A stretch of DNA of 64,000 nt, taken from NCBI RefSeq assembly GCF_019222765.1, contig NZ_CP078145.1, positions 1,922,001 to 1,986,000 on the forward strand, written 5' to 3'. Each line of letters starts with the position of its first letter. The stretch's first letter is position 1. Shown piece by piece: positions 51,271-60,321 of this stretch. The notes beneath the pieces were generated by a model. That model did no database searches. It was not told the DNA's origin and was given only the letters and a program-made list of their open reading frames with translations. The stretch comes from Nocardia iowensis (GTDB lineage Bacteria > Actinomycetota > Actinomycetes > Mycobacteriales > Mycobacteriaceae). The position numbers and the translations under genes are program-made.

Positions 51271-51708
51271 CTACGCGTACGGGTCGGTGATCTCGCGCAA
51301 CGCGGTGAGCGCCGCGCGCAGTTCGCGCATCCGCCGTGCGCCGAGGTGTGTGGCCCACTCGGCTTCGATGCGGTCGGCGATCGAGTTCGAGAAGGTGGCC
51401 ACCTTCTTGCCACGGGCGGACAGGCGGACCAGGCGGGCGCGGCCGTCGCTCGGGTCGGCGACCCGTTCCACGTAGCCCGCGCGTTCGAGCTGGTCGACCA
51501 GGAACCCGGCGGTCTGCTTGGTGATCTGTGCCTGCTCGGCCAATTCGGTGAGGCGGGTGCCGTCCGGGCCGATGCGCTGGGCGACTCGACCCTGGGCCAC
51601 GGTGATGTCATCGAAGCCCGCCGCGCCGAGCTCGGCGAAGATCCGTTCCTCCATCGACCGATGGGCGATGTACATCAGCAGTCCCACGTTCAGCTCGCCC
51701 TCGGCCAT
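51271..51708 (-). CDS. MarR-family regulator
   Basis: A 145-aa protein with the MarR winged helix (LTELAEQAQITKQTAGFLVD, then RAGYVERVADPSDGRARLV). Divergent from the mycothiol-dependent maleylpyruvate isomerase-like gene; a palindrome lies in the 75-bp gap. ATG 51708 with AAGGAG upstream. Confidence 0.87.
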   Translation of the reverse strand: MAEGELNVGLLMYIAHRSMEERIFAELGAAGFDDITVAQGRVAQRIGPDGTRLTELAEQAQITKQTAGFLVDQLERAGYVERVADPSDGRARLVRLSARGKKVATFSNSIADRIEAEWATHLGARRMRELRAALTALREITDPYA

Positions 51709-51734
51709 TCCGCTCCTTGACAGTAGTACGATAG

Positions 51735-51753
51735 ACTGACTATCTTAGTCAGT
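51735..51753. promoter_or_regulatory. MarR operator palindrome ACTGACT-ATCTT-AGTCAGT
   Basis: Perfect 7-bp arms with a 5-bp spacer midway between the divergent starts at 51708 and 51784; the expected MarR site. Confidence 0.65.
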
Positions 51754-51783
51754 GATGCTGACTAATGTTACCGGAGGTGTCCG

Positions 51784-52464
51784 ATGTCGGCGCGTCCCCC
51801 ATGGCAGCTCGACCGAGAAGCCAGCTGGCGAGTAATCGAGCAGCAGCGGCGCGCCATCGCCGACCTGCTCGCCGAGCTGGCACTCGCGGAGTGGGAGTTG
51901 CCGTCGTTGTGTGCGCGGTGGCGGATCCGCGACGTCGCCGCGCACATCGCCTTGACTCCCCAGCCGCCGTCGCTCGGCACCCTGTTCGTCGCAGGTCTGC
52001 GGGCACGTGGGAATTACAACCGCCTCATCGATGACCTCACCGTGCAAGCCGCGGACCGCCCGCCCGGAGAGCTGGTCTCGATGATCCGGACCCATGCTTC
52101 GTCGCGAAAACTCCCCGGCCCCACCAACTACCGCAACATCCTTTTCGACACGATGGTCCACGGCCAAGATATCGCCATCCCGCTGGGCTGCTCCATCGAA
52201 CTTCCACCCGACGCGGCCGCCACCGGCGCCACCACGGCGGCACGCTGCGGTTGGCCGGTATGGAACCGACATCGCCTCGACGGACTTGCCTTGCGCGCCA
52301 CCGATATCGATTGGTCTTTCGGCGACGGCGCCGAGGTTTGCGGACCCATCAAGGCGCTCCTGCTGTTGGTCACCGGCCGCCCCGCGGGGCTGGAGAGGGT
52401 GACCGGTGAGGGCGTTCGCGCGCTGACCGCCCGGCTACTTGCTGGCGTCGGGTCAAACGGTTAG
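51784..52464 (+). CDS. Maleylpyruvate isomerase-family (MDMPI/DinB) protein
   Basis: A 226-aa protein of the mycothiol-dependent maleylpyruvate isomerase N-terminal superfamily. WRIRDVAAHIAL is the usual metal-helix motif (His), and MVHGQDIAIPLG carries the second His/Asp pair. Members use or bind mycothiol, the actinobacterial thiol. Probably controlled by the divergent MarR protein. GGAGGTG precedes the ATG. Substrate unknown. Confidence 0.78.
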   Translation: MSARPPWQLDREASWRVIEQQRRAIADLLAELALAEWELPSLCARWRIRDVAAHIALTPQPPSLGTLFVAGLRARGNYNRLIDDLTVQAADRPPGELVSMIRTHASSRKLPGPTNYRNILFDTMVHGQDIAIPLGCSIELPPDAAATGATTAARCGWPVWNRHRLDGLALRATDIDWSFGDGAEVCGPIKALLLLVTGRPAGLERVTGEGVRALTARLLAGVGSNG

Positions 52465-52563
52465 ATATCTATACGATCGATCGTTCTTATTATATAGTTG
52501 CGGCTATAGACCCCCTGACGCACGCAGATCGTTCAGCGCGGCGCCCGATCGAACGGAGTGACC

Positions 52564-53088
52564 ATGCCTACGCTGCTTCCCAGCTATCACGTCGGAATCG
52601 TCGTCGCAGATCTTGCGCACGCCATGGCCGAGTTCGGCAAGCTCGGCGTGGAGTGGCACGCGCCGATCAAACAGAACAGCGATGTGTTCGCCGACGGTAA
52701 GGCCGTCACCATCACGCCCTGGATGGTCTACTCCAAGCAGGGGCCGCCCTACCTGGAACTGCTGGAACAAGTCCCTGACACCATTTGGGCCGAAACCGGC
52801 CTGCATCACCTCGGCCTCTGGGCCGACAACGTGCCCCAGGAGTCCCAGCGCTTGACCGGCGATGGCCTGCCCCTGCTGGTCTCGGCACACGAAAACACCG
52901 CCGATGCGCCGTTCTGCTACCACCTGACCGCCGACGGTGTTCGTCTGGAGTTGGTCGATATCGGCCGAGCAGGTCCGGGAAATGCCGTCTACCTCAGCGG
53001 TGCCGCCGACGAATACCTCGCCGAAGCCGCGCAGACCTACCTGAACGGCGTTGCCGCACAAGATGTCTCGGGTGCAACCCGCACCTGA
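52564..53088 (+). CDS. VOC-family protein
   Basis: A 174-aa vicinal-oxygen-chelate fold protein. It opens LPSYHVGIVVADLAHAMAEF with the first metal His, and LHHLGLWADN gives the second module. EYLAEAAQTYL closes it. ATG 52564 with GGAG 5 nt upstream. The enzymatic role (lyase, dioxygenase or binding protein) cannot be told from sequence. Confidence 0.8.
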   Translation: MPTLLPSYHVGIVVADLAHAMAEFGKLGVEWHAPIKQNSDVFADGKAVTITPWMVYSKQGPPYLELLEQVPDTIWAETGLHHLGLWADNVPQESQRLTGDGLPLLVSAHENTADAPFCYHLTADGVRLELVDIGRAGPGNAVYLSGAADEYLAEAAQTYLNGVAAQDVSGATRT

Positions 53089-53097
53089 CAACTGGCG

Positions 53098-53481
53098 TCA
53101 ACCGAGCAGGCAGAACTCATTTCCTTCCGGATCGGCGAGTACGACGTGTTCCGGATGTTCGGTCAACACCCGAGCACCCAGAGCGACCAGCCGTTCGACC
53201 TCTGCCGCCGGGTCATCGCTCGCCAGATCCAGGTGCACCCGGTTCTTGACCACCTTGGTTTCCGGGACGAGCTGGAAGAACAAGCGGGGTCGGATGCCCG
53301 GACCTGCCTCGACCAGCACCGTGGGGTCGTCCTCCGGATCGTCGATCCCGACGGCGCGTAGACGTGCGAGTTCGGCCTCGTCATATGCGGCAACGTTGTA
53401 GCCGTCCAGCGCAGCCGCCCAGAACCGGGCAAGCGAGGCGGGGTGGCGGCAGTCGAACACCAAGTCACGGATAACGGACAC
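53098..53481 (-). CDS. VOC-family (glyoxalase-like) protein
   Basis: A 127-aa protein with VFDCRHPASLARFWAAALDG at the start and HLDLASDDPAAEVERLVALG, HVVLADPEGNEFCLL at the end, the actinobacterial glyoxalase-like group. GTG 53481 (VSVIRDLVF) is chosen over the upstream ATG because it fits the family N-terminus. Convergent with the previous VOC gene, 9 bp between stops. Confidence 0.8.
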   Translation of the reverse strand: MSVIRDLVFDCRHPASLARFWAAALDGYNVAAYDEAELARLRAVGIDDPEDDPTVLVEAGPGIRPRLFFQLVPETKVVKNRVHLDLASDDPAAEVERLVALGARVLTEHPEHVVLADPEGNEFCLLG

Positions 53482-53523
53482 GAACCAATGGTGTAGCCGA
53501 GCCGCCCGTCTTGCCACCGTTGC

Positions 53524-53739
53524 AGTCTGGGCGAGGGTTCTTCGTCACTGGCGCTCCACGAATGGGACGCGGTGGCACAGGAAGCCGGTGTCTCCGCGTC
53601 GGGCTCCGGGTTCCGCGGCTCCTCGTTCCACTTCATCACCGACTCCCGGGACGCGGTGGACGAGGTGATGCGCGCCGCGGCGGCTGCGGGCGGCACCGTG
53701 GTCAAGGCGGCGGCCCCGGCCGAGTGGGGCAGCCCGCGG
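53524..53739 (+). pseudogene. Truncated VOC-family gene remnant
   Basis: The open frame encodes LALHEWDAVAQEAGV, GFRGSSFHFITDSRDAVDEV and GGTVVKAAAPAEWG, which is the middle of a glyoxalase-like protein. The N-terminal module is missing, and the sequence that should continue GYFADPDGHLW is lost where the methyltransferase gene begins (53740). No start codon or ribosome site. A residue of a deletion or rearrangement. Confidence 0.7.
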
Positions 53740-54783
53740 TCATGCGGGTGTTGCCTCGATGAGGCTGAACGGAGGGGCCTCGGCCAGCGGGGTCACCGAG
53801 GTCAGGGCCAAACCCGCCTTGCGGCATAGTTCCGCGAAGTCGGTCCGCGTCCGTTCCCTGCCGCCAACGATCACCATCATGTTGAGGTCGCTGAGGTAGG
53901 TGCTTCCGGCGGTTTCGGTGTCGACAACTTCGGGCAGAACTGGCTCCACGATCAGGATGCGTCCCGTAGGCGGCAGCACCGCGCGGCAGTGGGTCAGGAT
54001 TGTCACTGCCTGCTCGTCCGTCCAGTCGTGCAGGACGCTCTTGATCAGGTAGAGGTCGGAACCTTCGGGAACCGAGCGGAAGAAGTCGCCCGCGACCAGG
54101 GAGCAGCGCGTCGTGAGCCCGTGTTGCTCCAGTGTCGTCGGCGCCTGGGCCAAGCCCTCCTCGGTGTCGTAGATGACGCCGGTGAGGGTCGGGTGTTCGC
54201 GGAGTACACCGCTGAGCACGGTGCCGTTGCCGCCGCCGACGTCGGTGACCGTGCTGAACCGACCGAAGTCGAAAGCCTGTGGGAGCGCGGCGGCCGTCTC
54301 CTCGGCGGCCTGGCTCATGGCGGCGTTGAACTCCGCGGACAGGTCGGGAAGTTCCGCCAAGTAGCTGAAGAAGTCCTTCCCGAAGACCTTGTCGAAGGCG
54401 ATGTCGCCGGTTCGGACACTGTCGTCCAACTGCTCCCAGGCACGTAGGATCGCCGGCTCGGTGAACATCCGTACCAGTGCGATCAGCGAGTCGGGCCGCT
54501 TGGCGTCCAGCAAGGCGCCCGCAGGGGTCACCGAAAAGGAGCCCGCGGTGTGCCCACGTAGCAGGCCGAGGCTTGCCAAAGCACGCAGCAGCCGGGTCAT
54601 CGACTGGGGTTCGGCTCCGGTATCGGCGGCCACGTCGACCGCCGCCCGCTCCTCGTTGCCGATCAGCTCTATTACTCGTAACCGGATGGCCGCGCGAACG
54701 GTCTGCGCGGCCATGCTGCCGAACATGAGTCGCTCGATCAGATCACGGGCGTCCTGGGTGTTCGTCATGTCGTTGTCTGTCAT
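53740..54783 (-). CDS. O-methyltransferase (Methyltransf_2 type)
   Basis: A 347-aa protein. The N-terminal winged-helix dimerisation domain (about 15-95) is followed by a SAM-binding fold: TVTDVGGGNGTVLSGVL, LIKSVLHDWTDEQAVTIL and ILIVEPVLPE. HDW contains the catalytic-type His. This class methylates phenolic hydroxyls in secondary metabolism. The ATG overlaps the VanZ gene stop (ATGA), so it is translationally coupled to a membrane protein. The 3' end abuts a broken VOC gene. Confidence 0.88.
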   Translation of the reverse strand: MTDNDMTNTQDARDLIERLMFGSMAAQTVRAAIRLRVIELIGNEERAAVDVAADTGAEPQSMTRLLRALASLGLLRGHTAGSFSVTPAGALLDAKRPDSLIALVRMFTEPAILRAWEQLDDSVRTGDIAFDKVFGKDFFSYLAELPDLSAEFNAAMSQAAEETAAALPQAFDFGRFSTVTDVGGGNGTVLSGVLREHPTLTGVIYDTEEGLAQAPTTLEQHGLTTRCSLVAGDFFRSVPEGSDLYLIKSVLHDWTDEQAVTILTHCRAVLPPTGRILIVEPVLPEVVDTETAGSTYLSDLNMMVIVGGRERTRTDFAELCRKAGLALTSVTPLAEAPPFSLIEATPA

Positions 54784-55415
54784 GGTGCGTCCCCTTCGGT
54801 GTCGGCGGGTGCCGTATGCCACGGCGCGTGCCCAACTTTCGCCGAGTCGGCAGCGCTTGTATTGGACGAATGTTCCCGACGGATCAGGGCGGTCGTTCGG
54901 CCCACCGCCCCAGCTACCCCGGCGGTGTGCGACGCCAACCAGGGTCGCGAGAGCTGGCTCGCCAGGCAGGCACCGGCCGCGTTCAGCAGCACGTCGTCGA
55001 CGGATGAGTGACGCCCGATGGCGAGGGTGAACTGCACAGTTTCCACCGTGATCGAAGCCGCGGCGCCCACCAGCAGGATGCGGAACGAGCGGGCGAACCA
55101 GGACCAGCGCACCGGCAACAGAAAACCGAGTGCGGCGAAAACCAGCAGATTCCCGCCGAACTGCTCGATCACCCGGCCGTCGGCCAGCTGCTCCGCCAGA
55201 TCATGCAGCGGCACAAGATTCACCGAACGCCCGGTTCCATTCGGCGTGAGAATCATCCACAACCACGGCGCCGTACCCGTCACCATCCCCACATCGCACA
55301 GCGCGACCCGCCACCCGCGCCACCGAGCGAGCCACCACGCCGCCACACCCGCAACCGGTATCGCGCCGATCGCGACAACCACAACCCCACCCCAAGCCTG
55401 CCACGTCCCGTCCAC
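54780..55415 (-). CDS. VanZ-like membrane protein
   Basis: A protein of about 211 residues with four hydrophobic helices (VVVVAIGAIPVAGVAAWWLA, IEQFGGNLLVFAALGFLLPV, FRILLVGAAASITVETVQF). NLVPLHDL and the helix ending RHSSVDDVLLNAAGACLA are the VanZ domain signature. Tail residues are hydrophilic. The start is uncertain: GTG 55415 has GGGGGAG upstream, while ATG 55466 is possible. The 3' overlap (ATGA) with the O-methyltransferase start indicates an operon. Confidence 0.78.
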   Translation of the reverse strand: MDGTWQAWGGVVVVAIGAIPVAGVAAWWLARWRGWRVALCDVGMVTGTAPWLWMILTPNGTGRSVNLVPLHDLAEQLADGRVIEQFGGNLLVFAALGFLLPVRWSWFARSFRILLVGAAASITVETVQFTLAIGRHSSVDDVLLNAAGACLASQLSRPWLASHTAGVAGAVGRTTALIRREHSSNTSAADSAKVGHAPWHTAPADTEGDAP

Positions 55416-55652
55416 CCCGCCAGTCTCCCCCAACCCCTTGCGCCACAGCCCGGCTCCACAAATCATCCACAAAACCCCTACCGCACCCGCACGAGCGCAT
55501 CTGTTATCGCTCGGCCGCCAACAGGGGCAATGCCCATGGCTACCTCTTTGTGAACTGATCGCCCGGTCCGATCGACCCATCCAGACGGGTCGGCCGCAAC
55601 GAATGTTGTCCGGGTGATCGATTGTCCGGACGGCGAGAAAGGGTGGTCTGTA

Positions 55653-56270
55653 ATGAGGTTAACCACTTTTCGTATCGTGGTGGTGTCGTCGGTAACTGTG
55701 CTGGCGGCAGTGTTTCCGCAGGTAGCGGGGGCTGGGGGGCCTGGATTGCCCAGTGGGCCGGTCAAAACCGCCAAACCGGACAAGGATAAAGGTGCCATGT
55801 ACCGATCCATCCTCGTCGAAATCCCCGGGGTCAAATTCCCAGAGGCCAGGAGCATGATTACCCCGAACCAGATGTACTACATCGGCGAGGCGATGTGCAC
55901 CCATGACGACCTGGGCGAAGTCCGTGACGAGCTGAACAAGGAGCTCAAGAACTTCTACGTCGAATTCGGCGATCCGGCACGTCCGGACGATATCGTGGGA
56001 AAGATATGGAAAGCGGCATTCGGCGACAGTAAGTACACCGAGAAGGTGCAGCGCGGTATTTGTGCGGTTGTCGCCGACGAGGAGAAATACGCTGACTATG
56101 TCGCCACCGCCAAAAAGATCGTCTCAGGCTATGGCGAGAACGTCCGGGTGCAACCCGAGTATGCGGGGGAGGAGGCCGAGGACCACAGGCGCGACTTCTG
56201 GGCCGAAAAACTCGGTGCATTCGGCACCGCTCTGAAACCCTGGCTCCCGATTGATCTCAAGTCGGCATAG
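55653..56270 (+). CDS. Secreted protein of unknown function (205 aa)
   Basis: A signal peptide (MRLTTFRIVVVSSVTVLAAV, cleavage likely after VAGA) is followed by about 177 mature residues. The mature part is rich in charged helices (DDLGEVRDELNKELKNFYVE, YTEKVQRGICAVVADEEKYA) and has two cysteines (AMCTHD and GICAVV) that could form a disulphide. Start ATG 55653. I do not recognise the family. Divergent from the VanZ-like gene. Confidence 0.7.
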   Translation: MRLTTFRIVVVSSVTVLAAVFPQVAGAGGPGLPSGPVKTAKPDKDKGAMYRSILVEIPGVKFPEARSMITPNQMYYIGEAMCTHDDLGEVRDELNKELKNFYVEFGDPARPDDIVGKIWKAAFGDSKYTEKVQRGICAVVADEEKYADYVATAKKIVSGYGENVRVQPEYAGEEAEDHRRDFWAEKLGAFGTALKPWLPIDLKSA

Positions 56271-56342
56271 CACTCGCGCAACCGGAGCTGTGCTCATGTT
56301 GATCGCATACGCATTGGTCGCTGATGCGGTGTAAGAGCTACG

Positions 56343-56624
56343 TCAGCTCGCGTCGAACAGCGGAAGCTGTTGTGCGTCAATGTTGTTCCCGCCGAGTCGG
56401 CGCAGGCACCGGGCGCAGGTGATCTCGGCGCGGGTCGGCTCCAACGCCGTGGGCGACCACCCGGACACACCGGTGTGACACACCAGCTCCGGCACTTCTT
56501 CATCGCCGACCCATTGCCCGAGGCTGACCGCGTGCACGGTGCGCCCGGCCCGGACAACGGCATGCACGCCCGGGTCGCCGAACGCCGCCCGGGTGGATGC
56601 GGCCAGCGGAGCGATGTCGGTCAT
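56343..56624 (-). CDS. 93-aa protein with Cys/His pattern
   Basis: A small protein with CHTGVSGW and a CARCLRRL motif, which together give a possible zinc-binding Cys3His set. It opens MTDIAPLAASTRAAFGDPGV. ATG 56624 is preceded by TATGGT with a 7-nt gap, consistent with a leaderless transcript. Function not recognised. Confidence 0.58.
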   Translation of the reverse strand: MTDIAPLAASTRAAFGDPGVHAVVRAGRTVHAVSLGQWVGDEEVPELVCHTGVSGWSPTALEPTRAEITCARCLRRLGGNNIDAQQLPLFDAS

Positions 56625-56661
56625 GCGTCCAACCATACGAGCGCCCACCGACAGCGGAGCA

Positions 56662-58164
56662 TCACCGGCCGCCCGCACTGGCTTGTTCAGCCGGACTGTT
56701 CGGGTGCTTGGGCAGGAAGAACATCAAGGCCCACAGCACGGCCAAGGTGCCGCCGACCCACCAGAGCACGCCGGTGAACGCGTCGCGGTTGAGCGCCCCG
56801 TCGGGGGATCCGCCAGTGGCGGCGAAGAACACGAGCCCGGTCAGGGCGACGCCGAAGGCGGCGCCCAGCTGTAAGGCGGTGTTGAACAGGCCCGAGGCCG
56901 AACCGGCGCTGCCGTGCGGGACCTTCGCCAGAGTCAGGTCAGCGATCGGTCCGCCGATCAAGCCCAGACCGAACCCGAGCAGCAGAACGGGGACCGCCAT
57001 CGCGAGCAGGGTCAGGTCGGACCGCCCGCCGCTGATCTGGAGCCCGTAGGCCATCATCGCGGCGAGGGCGATCAGGGCTCCGGTCTGAGGCAGGCGCCGC
57101 GCGAAGCGCCCGGCGGTCTTCGTCGCGGTCATCGCACCGGCCAGTTCGCCGAGAGAGAGCAGCACGAACGCCATGGCTGCCATCAGCGGGCTCATGCCAA
57201 GGCCGCGCTGCAGGTACAGCGTCCAGGTCATGAAGAACAGGCCGCACAGCAGGCCCACCATCAGCTGCGCGGACAAACCACCGGAGAACTGCTTGCCCTT
57301 GAACAGCGACAGCACCACCAGCGGGGCATCGTCCTTGCGGCGCTGCTGGTGACGCAGGAAGACGCCGAGCATGAGCAGGCCGCCGACGAACATGGCGAAA
57401 CTCCACAGCGGCCAGCCGTGCGCGTGGCCCTCGGTGAGCGGGAACACGATCAGCACCATCGCGATCGCGGACAGCAGCACGCCCGCGAGGTCGAGACGGT
57501 CGGCCTTCGCCGCGGTCGACTCGGTGATGAACTTGCGTCCGAGGATGATCACGGCGAGCCCGATGGGCACGTTGATCAGGAAGATCGGCCGCCAGGACAA
57601 TCCGAACAGGTCGGCCTCGGTGAGCACGCCGCCCAGAACCGGACCCAGGACGTTGGCCATCGCCAGGACCGCTCCGAAGAGGCCGAAGGCCCTGCTGCGG
57701 TTCTCGCCGTCGAAAGTGACGTGAAAGGTAGCCAGGACCTGCGGGATCATCACCGCGGCTGCACCGCCTTGGAGCACGCGGGCGGCGATCAGCATGCCGG
57801 GGTCGGCCGCGCTGCCGCACAGCAGCGAGGCGAGGGTGAACCCGGCGGTGCCGAGCAGGAAGATCTTGCGTCGGCCGTAGATGTCGCCGAGCCTGCCACC
57901 GGTGATCAGCCCGAGGGCGAAGGTCAGCGCGTAGCCCGCGGTCAGCCACTGCACCGCGGCCGGTCCGGCGCCGAGCGATCGTTGGAGAGTCGGGATGGCG
58001 GTGAGGACGACCGAATCGTCGAGGATGTTCATGAGTTCGCCGGTCAGCAGGACCGCGAGGGCGATCTTGGCGGCCGTTGTCATCTTCGACGACGCGGCGG
58101 ACGGGGTATGAGCCGAGGGCTCGGGGGTGTGCTCGGACTCGTTGTCGAGCGCAGGGGAATTCAC
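56662..58164 (-). CDS. DHA2-family MFS drug exporter
   Basis: A 500-aa transporter with 14 predicted helices. LDDSVVLTAIPTLQRSLG is the start of helix 1, GGRLGDIYGRRKIFLLGTAG motif A, and GPVLGGVLTE motif C of exporters. It would use the proton gradient to expel a drug or metabolite. GTG start at 58164 with AGGAG upstream. The long leader contains a structured element (58402-58467). Confidence 0.87.
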   Translation of the reverse strand: MNSPALDNESEHTPEPSAHTPSAASSKMTTAAKIALAVLLTGELMNILDDSVVLTAIPTLQRSLGAGPAAVQWLTAGYALTFALGLITGGRLGDIYGRRKIFLLGTAGFTLASLLCGSAADPGMLIAARVLQGGAAAVMIPQVLATFHVTFDGENRSRAFGLFGAVLAMANVLGPVLGGVLTEADLFGLSWRPIFLINVPIGLAVIILGRKFITESTAAKADRLDLAGVLLSAIAMVLIVFPLTEGHAHGWPLWSFAMFVGGLLMLGVFLRHQQRRKDDAPLVVLSLFKGKQFSGGLSAQLMVGLLCGLFFMTWTLYLQRGLGMSPLMAAMAFVLLSLGELAGAMTATKTAGRFARRLPQTGALIALAAMMAYGLQISGGRSDLTLLAMAVPVLLLGFGLGLIGGPIADLTLAKVPHGSAGSASGLFNTALQLGAAFGVALTGLVFFAATGGSPDGALNRDAFTGVLWWVGGTLAVLWALMFFLPKHPNSPAEQASAGGR

Positions 58165-58694
58165 GGTAGGACTCCTGGTTCAGGAATCGGGGAACTCGCC
58201 GTCCGCCGCACGGAAACACGAAACCCGGGGCAGTCGGCAGAGCTGCACCCGGAAATGACAGAAAGCAAGATTGGGTGACGCAACTCAGGCCAGCGCGACG
58301 TCCGCCCCCGGACACGTTCAGAAATCAGGACGTGGGGGCACACGGACGGCTACATGGCCTGGGATATAAGTCACCACCTCGAATCCATTACCGAAAGAAC
58401 TAGGGAGTCCGAACTGCCGCCGAAGGAATCTTCGGTGCAGGGACTAGACCACGGTACGCCACTCCCTGGACCCGGCGCACGCCAGATGTCCTCCGCGAGG
58501 ACGACCGGCGGGCAGCGCGCCGAAGGGGACACACGGAGGCACGCATCGGCCCATGCGCGGGCTGTTGGGAATGCCATACGAATCGACCCCCGACTGTGAC
58601 CTGTCCCGCATATGGCGGCGCTACACGCGTTCTCGCGTTCACACCGCTTAACGTCGCCAGGGCACGACAGTTGGTAGGGAAGGTGGCGGCGAGC
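58165..58694. other. Divergent intergenic region with structured element
   Basis: 530 bp between the MFS exporter and the carboxylase gene. It contains a nested stem system at 58402-58467. The open frame at 58354-58599 lacks a ribosome site and protein-like sequence and was not annotated. Confidence 0.5.
58402..58467. other. Possible structured leader element
   Basis: AGGGAGT (58402-58408) can close with ACTCCCT (58461-58467). Inside, CTGC plus CCGAAG pair with CTTCGG plus GCAG (58414-58439, loop GAAT). It could act in the leader of either divergent gene. It does not match a riboswitch consensus I know. Confidence 0.4.
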
Positions 58695-60248
58695 GTGGTA
58701 GATACCAAGGCGAAGCTCGATGAATTGGTCAAGATCCTGGCGATCGCTACGGAACCGGCAGGTGAGGCCGGTATTGCCAAGCGAGCGAAGAAGGGCGTTC
58801 CGAGCGTCCGCGAGCGGGTGAACATGCTGCTCGACCGCGGGACGTTCATCGAGACCAGCGCCCTGGCTCGGCAGCCCGACCAACCGGACGCCCTCTACGG
58901 AGACGGGCTGGTCACCGGTCGAGGGTTGATCGGGGGCCGTCCGGTGGTGGTGATCGCCCACGATCAGACCGTGTACGGCGGGTCGGTCGGTGTCACCTCT
59001 GCCCGAAAGTTCATGCGGGCGCTGCAGTTCGCGTTCGACAACGCGTGCCCGGTGGTGACGATCAATGATTCCGGCGGTGCGCGTATCCAGGACGCGGTGG
59101 GCTCGATCGCCTCGTTCGGTGATATTTCCCGAGTGCTGGAAAGACTTTCCGGCTATGTGCCGCAGGTGTCGATCATTCTCGGCAAATGCGCCGCGGGCTC
59201 GGTCTACGGCCCCATCAACACCGACGTGCTCATCGGCACCCGGGATTCCTACATGTTCGTTACCGGGCCGGAGGTGATCAAAGCCGTCAACGGCGAGGAC
59301 ATCACCGCCGAGGAACTCGGTGGCGCCGAGGTCCAGGCCAAACGCGGCACCTTGCACCACGTGGCAGACAACGAGCAAGAAGCCTACGACTGGGCCCGAA
59401 GGTACCTGAGCTACCTGCCGACCAGCTGCCTCGAGCAGCCGCCGGTCGTGAATCCGGGCCTGGAGCCGGAGATCACCGCTAGCGATCGGGAGCTCGACGC
59501 GATCATCCCGGATTCCGATCGCGCCGGGTACGACATGCACGAGATCCTGCTGCGGATCTTCGACGACGGTGAATTCCACGAGGTGCGCGCCGCGTTCGCG
59601 CCGAACCTGATCACCGGATTCGCTCGGGTTGATGGATACCCGGTCGGTGTGATCGCGAATCAACCGTTGGTACTGGGTGGTTCCATCGACGCCGCCTGCT
59701 CGGACAAGTCGACCTACTTCATCCGGCTCTGCGACGCGTTCAATATTCCGCTGGTATTCGTCGTCGACACCCCGGGCGTGCTGCCGGGCCTCGAGCAGGA
59801 AGCCAACGGCGTGATCATCCGCGGTGGCCGGGTCCCGCGCGCGATCATCGAGGCCACGGTGCCGATCATCAACCTCGTGGTGCGCAAGTCATACGGCGGC
59901 GCATACGGCATGATGGCGGCCAGGCAGGTGGGCGCCGATATCAGTTTCGCCTGGCCGACGGCCCGGATCGCGGTGATCGGCGCCGAAAGCGCGGTCGACC
60001 TCATCGGTAAGCGGCAATTGGCGGCGGTACCGCAAGAGCAGCGGGCAGCCGCGCGCGAGTTCATGGTCAACCATTACAACGAGACGATCGCCACCCCGTG
60101 GATCGCCGCCGAACGCGGCTACATCGACGCCGTCATCGAACCCGCGCGCACCCGCCTGGAGATCCGGCACGCGCTGCGCTTGTTGCGCGACAAGCCACCG
60201 GTCAAACCGGGGTTCAATCCCCGCAAGCATCCGGTGTACCCGATGTGA
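58695..60248 (+). CDS. Acyl-CoA carboxylase beta (carboxyltransferase) subunit
   Basis: A 517-aa carboxyltransferase of the PccB/AccD5 class. It transfers CO2 from carboxybiotin to propionyl- or acetyl-CoA. GGSVGVTSARKFMRALQFAF, GGARIQDAVGSIASFGDISR and SGYVPQVSIILGKCAAGSVY form the N-terminal acyl-CoA site. The C-terminal half has KSYGGAYGMMAARQVGAD with FAWPTARIAVIGAESAVDLI. A biotin-carrying alpha subunit is not in the window. GTG 58695 (VVDTKAKLDELV) is chosen from GGAAGG spacing; an earlier GTG 58596 would add 33 residues of poor quality. Confidence 0.9.
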   Translation: MVDTKAKLDELVKILAIATEPAGEAGIAKRAKKGVPSVRERVNMLLDRGTFIETSALARQPDQPDALYGDGLVTGRGLIGGRPVVVIAHDQTVYGGSVGVTSARKFMRALQFAFDNACPVVTINDSGGARIQDAVGSIASFGDISRVLERLSGYVPQVSIILGKCAAGSVYGPINTDVLIGTRDSYMFVTGPEVIKAVNGEDITAEELGGAEVQAKRGTLHHVADNEQEAYDWARRYLSYLPTSCLEQPPVVNPGLEPEITASDRELDAIIPDSDRAGYDMHEILLRIFDDGEFHEVRAAFAPNLITGFARVDGYPVGVIANQPLVLGGSIDAACSDKSTYFIRLCDAFNIPLVFVVDTPGVLPGLEQEANGVIIRGGRVPRAIIEATVPIINLVVRKSYGGAYGMMAARQVGADISFAWPTARIAVIGAESAVDLIGKRQLAAVPQEQRAAAREFMVNHYNETIATPWIAAERGYIDAVIEPARTRLEIRHALRLLRDKPPVKPGFNPRKHPVYPM

Positions 60249-60321
60249 GAGTGGATCTCACCGCGGCCAGTGCCGGGTGACGACTCAGCGCCAGCCTGTG
60301 GGGGTAGGTCGAGCGCGGCCG

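Noticed and set aside
56914..58278. A 454-codon plus-strand frame opposite the DHA2 exporter
   Set aside because: Shadow of a membrane-protein gene, low-complexity Gln/Arg/Glu product.
58354..58599. Possible small gene before the carboxylase
   Set aside because: No ribosome site, unstructured Ser/Arg/Gly-rich product, and it overlaps the stem structure in the intergenic region.
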